Shown here: positions 27,401 through 28,570 of the stretch, piece by piece
Layout of the letters: each line of letters begins with the position of its first letter
How positions within the stretch are numbered: position 1 is the stretch's first letter
Assembly: GCA_905178155.1 (NCBI GenBank)
Contig: CAJINV010000023.1
Location: 660,659 to 689,228 of the forward strand
DNA: 28,570 bases
Reading direction: 5' to 3'
Source of the DNA: Amoebophrya sp. A120
Lineage: Eukaryota; Sar; Dinophyceae; Syndiniales; Amoebophryaceae
Made by a program: the position numbers and the translations under genes
The notes under the pieces: model-generated
Seen by the model: only the letters and a program-made list of their open reading frames with translations
Databases searched by the model: none
Told to the model about the DNA's origin: nothing

Positions 27401-28217
27401 GCAGCTGGAAGTGGGAAACAGCATTACAAATTGCCTACAAACGAGGCCACAGTTGTGTCTCTTGGCCTTCTAGCATTACAAGCCGATTTGTGTACTCAAA
27501 TACAGCATCACAAATCTCGTTTTCGATATGGGGAGGGGGGATTTTTCCTTTTGATACCTACGAGAAAGTGTTTGCGGAAAAACTGCGCGTGTACGCAGAG
27601 TTTCCCCCGGTGTGGGCAGGCCCGAACCGCTTCAAACTTTCGGATGAGGTGTGGAAGCAAATCTCGCTGCCGCCCCTGCTGTCCGAAAACGAAATTCCGC
27701 CCACTATCCTGAGTAAAAACGTCCCCACACCAGGGTTGTAATGCAGATTTGCAAAGACAGGAAGACTTGTAATGCGCATCCCCATGAGAGCCATTTCCAC
27801 TCGTGTTTTGGAATTTGTGATGTTGTGAAAGAACAGGATGAGCAGATGAATCTGTGACGCGGCTGCACTTGCTAACCTGCACTACACTGCAGAGTGCAAC
27901 TTGTCACGCGTGACTCACAAAACTCCTAGGTTTGTGTTGCAAAATCCCCATCCTGACTCTGGTGTGGGTACGTTTTTACTCAGGATACCCACCCTCGACG
28001 CGACCGCACGAAGGAAAGAGGCCGAGCGGTACACGCACATTGTGTATGCAGAGTTGAAGCCGAAGCCGACGAGTTCTGGGGACGCGACAGCTGTCGTTGC
28101 AGCGCCGCCTGCTTCACCACCGCTGCAGCGAAACGAGGAGGTCGCAGAAACGGAGAAGGTCCGGGCCCTGAATCAGGTGGCGACCGAAGTGAAGGAGGTC
28201 CCGCACCTGCAAGTGGT
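24413..28217 (+). CDS. Membrane-anchored methyltransferase-like protein, at least 9 exons, 3' end outside window
   Basis: Exons: 24413-24484, 24769-24971, 25230-25278, 25637-26059, 26386-26446, 26713-26802, 27087-27244, 27562-27704, 27993-28217, then introner E9 runs to the window end. At least 474 residues are open with no stop. The start is the first ATG after an in-frame TGA. Residues 25-40 (LCSFIGVAIFVSVLQY) are a short hydrophobic anchor, suggesting a type II membrane protein. After a Gly/Gln/Ser-rich stem come GGIFHHFALW (186-195), the glycine-rich VIESGCHTGVGSW (206-218, like SAM motif I), FFDDHQ (277-282) and VFDDNYVPGHGDN (300-312). This arrangement fits a class I SAM-dependent methyltransferase fold, possibly TylF-like with its Asp-rich metal site, but no named family is certain. 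Charged, Pro-rich sequence follows from about residue 400. The context suggests a glycan or secretory-pathway substrate. Confidence 0.82.
24485..24763 (+). mobile_element. Introner E1, family III, forward
   Basis: 279 bp, TSD GCCCG (24480-24484 and 24764-24768). It is nearly the exact inverse of A6 and E8. Only one frame connects an ATG to the downstream exon: SSCCPLCSFIGV. Confidence 0.95.
24972..25224. mobile_element. Introner E2, family II
   Basis: 253 bp, TSD CAAGC (24967-24971) and CAGGC (25225-25229). The right arm is eroded (CCAGAATTAGACGTATTTGCC) and ends ATGCATA. The joined frame reads VQEQAALVQQ. Confidence 0.92.
25279..25631 (+). mobile_element. Introner E3, family I, forward
   Basis: About 353 bp. 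After CAATA (ending 25628) come three extra bases TTA, then CCCCA (25632-25636), matching the left CCCCG (25274-25278). Several small insertions lengthen the interior. The joined frame reads TTRTPAAASS. Confidence 0.88.
26060..26380 (+). mobile_element. Introner E4, family I, forward
   Basis: 321 bp, TSD AGAAA (26055-26059 and 26381-26385). The left end is TATGAAAAGGAAAAATCC. The joined frame reads MGPEKSKYFTG. Confidence 0.95.
26447..26707. mobile_element. Introner E5, family II
   Basis: 261 bp, TSD TTGGC (26442-26446 and 26708-26712). It is very similar to A19, same length and orientation. The joined frame reads WTGWPKETTLLFFDDH. Confidence 0.95.
26803..27081. mobile_element. Introner E6, family II
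   Basis: 279 bp, TSD TCTGG (26798-26802 and 27082-27086), ending AATGCATA. The joined frame reads FRHLVFDDNY. Confidence 0.95.
27245..27556 (-). mobile_element. Introner E7, family I, reverse
   Basis: 312 bp, TSD CCTAC (27240-27244 and 27557-27561). It is similar to A15 in sequence, length and orientation. The joined frame reads FGTYEKVFAE. Confidence 0.95.
27705..27987 (-). mobile_element. Introner E8, family III, reverse
   Basis: 283 bp, TSD CCCAC (27700-27704 and 27988-27992). It differs from A6, 25 kb away, at only a handful of positions and one small insertion. The joined frame reads IPPTLDATAR. Confidence 0.96.
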
Positions 28218-28570
28218 TATCAAATACAAAAGTGTCTGGGTCTGGAAGACTGTAAACTTGTCATGCTAAATCTGAATAATGTAAAAATAAAAAATCTGTG
28301 TTGCGTGATTACCAAAAGCTGTCCACTTTTGACCTCATCGAGAGGCAGTCTATCATGCAGGATAGGCATGATCTGGTAACCAAATGCGTGCGCGCGCGCG
28401 CGCAGAGCGCGCGCTCTGCGCGCTTGCGATATTGCTTAGCAAACGCAGCGCGAAGGCAGTTGCCGTTACCATATAGGGCAACCGCCGGGAGGCGTGAAGG
28501 TCAGGGAAATGGCCAGAAATGAAGCGGGAGAAGGGAAAAAAAGCGGACCAGATGGGAAAATGGCCAGGAG
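28218..28570. mobile_element. Introner E9, family II, right end not seen
   Basis: The left end is intact (TATCAAATACAAAAGTGTC) with candidate TSD GTGGT at 28213-28217. It tracks the A19/E5 subfamily to about 28370, then turns into unrelated CG-palindromic and purine-rich sequence. No matching right arm or second GTGGT is found before the window ends, so it is either truncated, nested, or misassembled. Confidence 0.75.
28398..28423. repeat. Perfect 26-bp palindrome in a CG run
   Basis: A perfectly self-complementary run centred at 28410/28411, with AGAG and CTCT blocks separated by CGCGCG. It is embedded in a CG dinucleotide run. A wider inverted pair, TGGTAAC and GTTACCA, surrounds it at about 28375 and 28473, giving a roughly 100-bp hairpin-like unit inside E9. 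Confidence 0.8.

Noticed and set aside
717-28570. CRISPR array or bacterial operon
   Set aside because: The repeats are TIR elements with TSDs inside coding frames, not regular direct repeats with spacers, and the genes are split into many exons.
717-28570. An autonomous transposase encoded by one of the elements
   Set aside because: Even the longest elements (762 and 565 bp) contain no long frame with recognisable transposase motifs; the elements look non-autonomous.

Overview
The window looks like nuclear DNA of a protist, most likely a syndinian dinoflagellate of the Amoebophrya type. That assignment is an inference. It rests on five same-strand genes, standard stop codons (TGA and TAG both end genes), and reading frames cut into tiny exons by short inverted-repeat transposons that behave as non-canonical introns ('introners'). 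From memory, invasive introners with non-GT-AG borders have been described in Amoebophrya. All coordinates were worked out by hand.

Layout: gene A (698-7340), a METTL24-like methyltransferase with an N-terminal membrane anchor; gene B (8285-16704), a NodB-type polysaccharide deacetylase joined to a formyltransferase-like region; gene C (17722-23086), a PseB-type UDP-GlcNAc 4,6-dehydratase; gene D (23542-24047), a weak small candidate; gene E (24413 to beyond 28217), an anchored, methyltransferase-like protein that runs off the window. Intergenic stretches are 0.4-1 kb and mostly featureless. The window begins and ends in low-complexity or palindromic sequence, so it may be close to a whole contig.

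The outstanding feature is a set of 60 elements in seven terminal-inverted-repeat (TIR) families. Families are named here I (TATCAAAAGGAAAAATCC), II (TATCAAATGCAAAAATGTC), III (TATCCTGAGTAAAAACG), IV (TATCGCAAGAAAAAACTG), V (TATRACYYGCTCA), VI (TATCCTGTGCAAAAGTATCG) and VII (TATTACARTRAAAAATGCCC). Nearly all begin TAT and end ATA and are flanked by a 5-bp target-site duplication (TSD). Removing each element plus one TSD copy yields open frames of 1248, 3510 and 1074 nt for genes A, B and C. All three are multiples of three, and the products carry family motifs running across the junctions. The TSDs share no consensus, no general GT-AG border exists, and near-identical copies are removed in either orientation. 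This suggests that the hairpin or the repeat itself, rather than a splice motif, defines the intron.

Functionally the genes resemble a surface-glycan set: PseB makes the first intermediate of pseudaminic-acid-type sugars, the deacetylase/formyltransferase protein would edit N-acyl groups, and the two membrane-anchored methyltransferase-like proteins could decorate glycans in the secretory pathway. The PseB looks bacterial in origin and now carries 13 introners.
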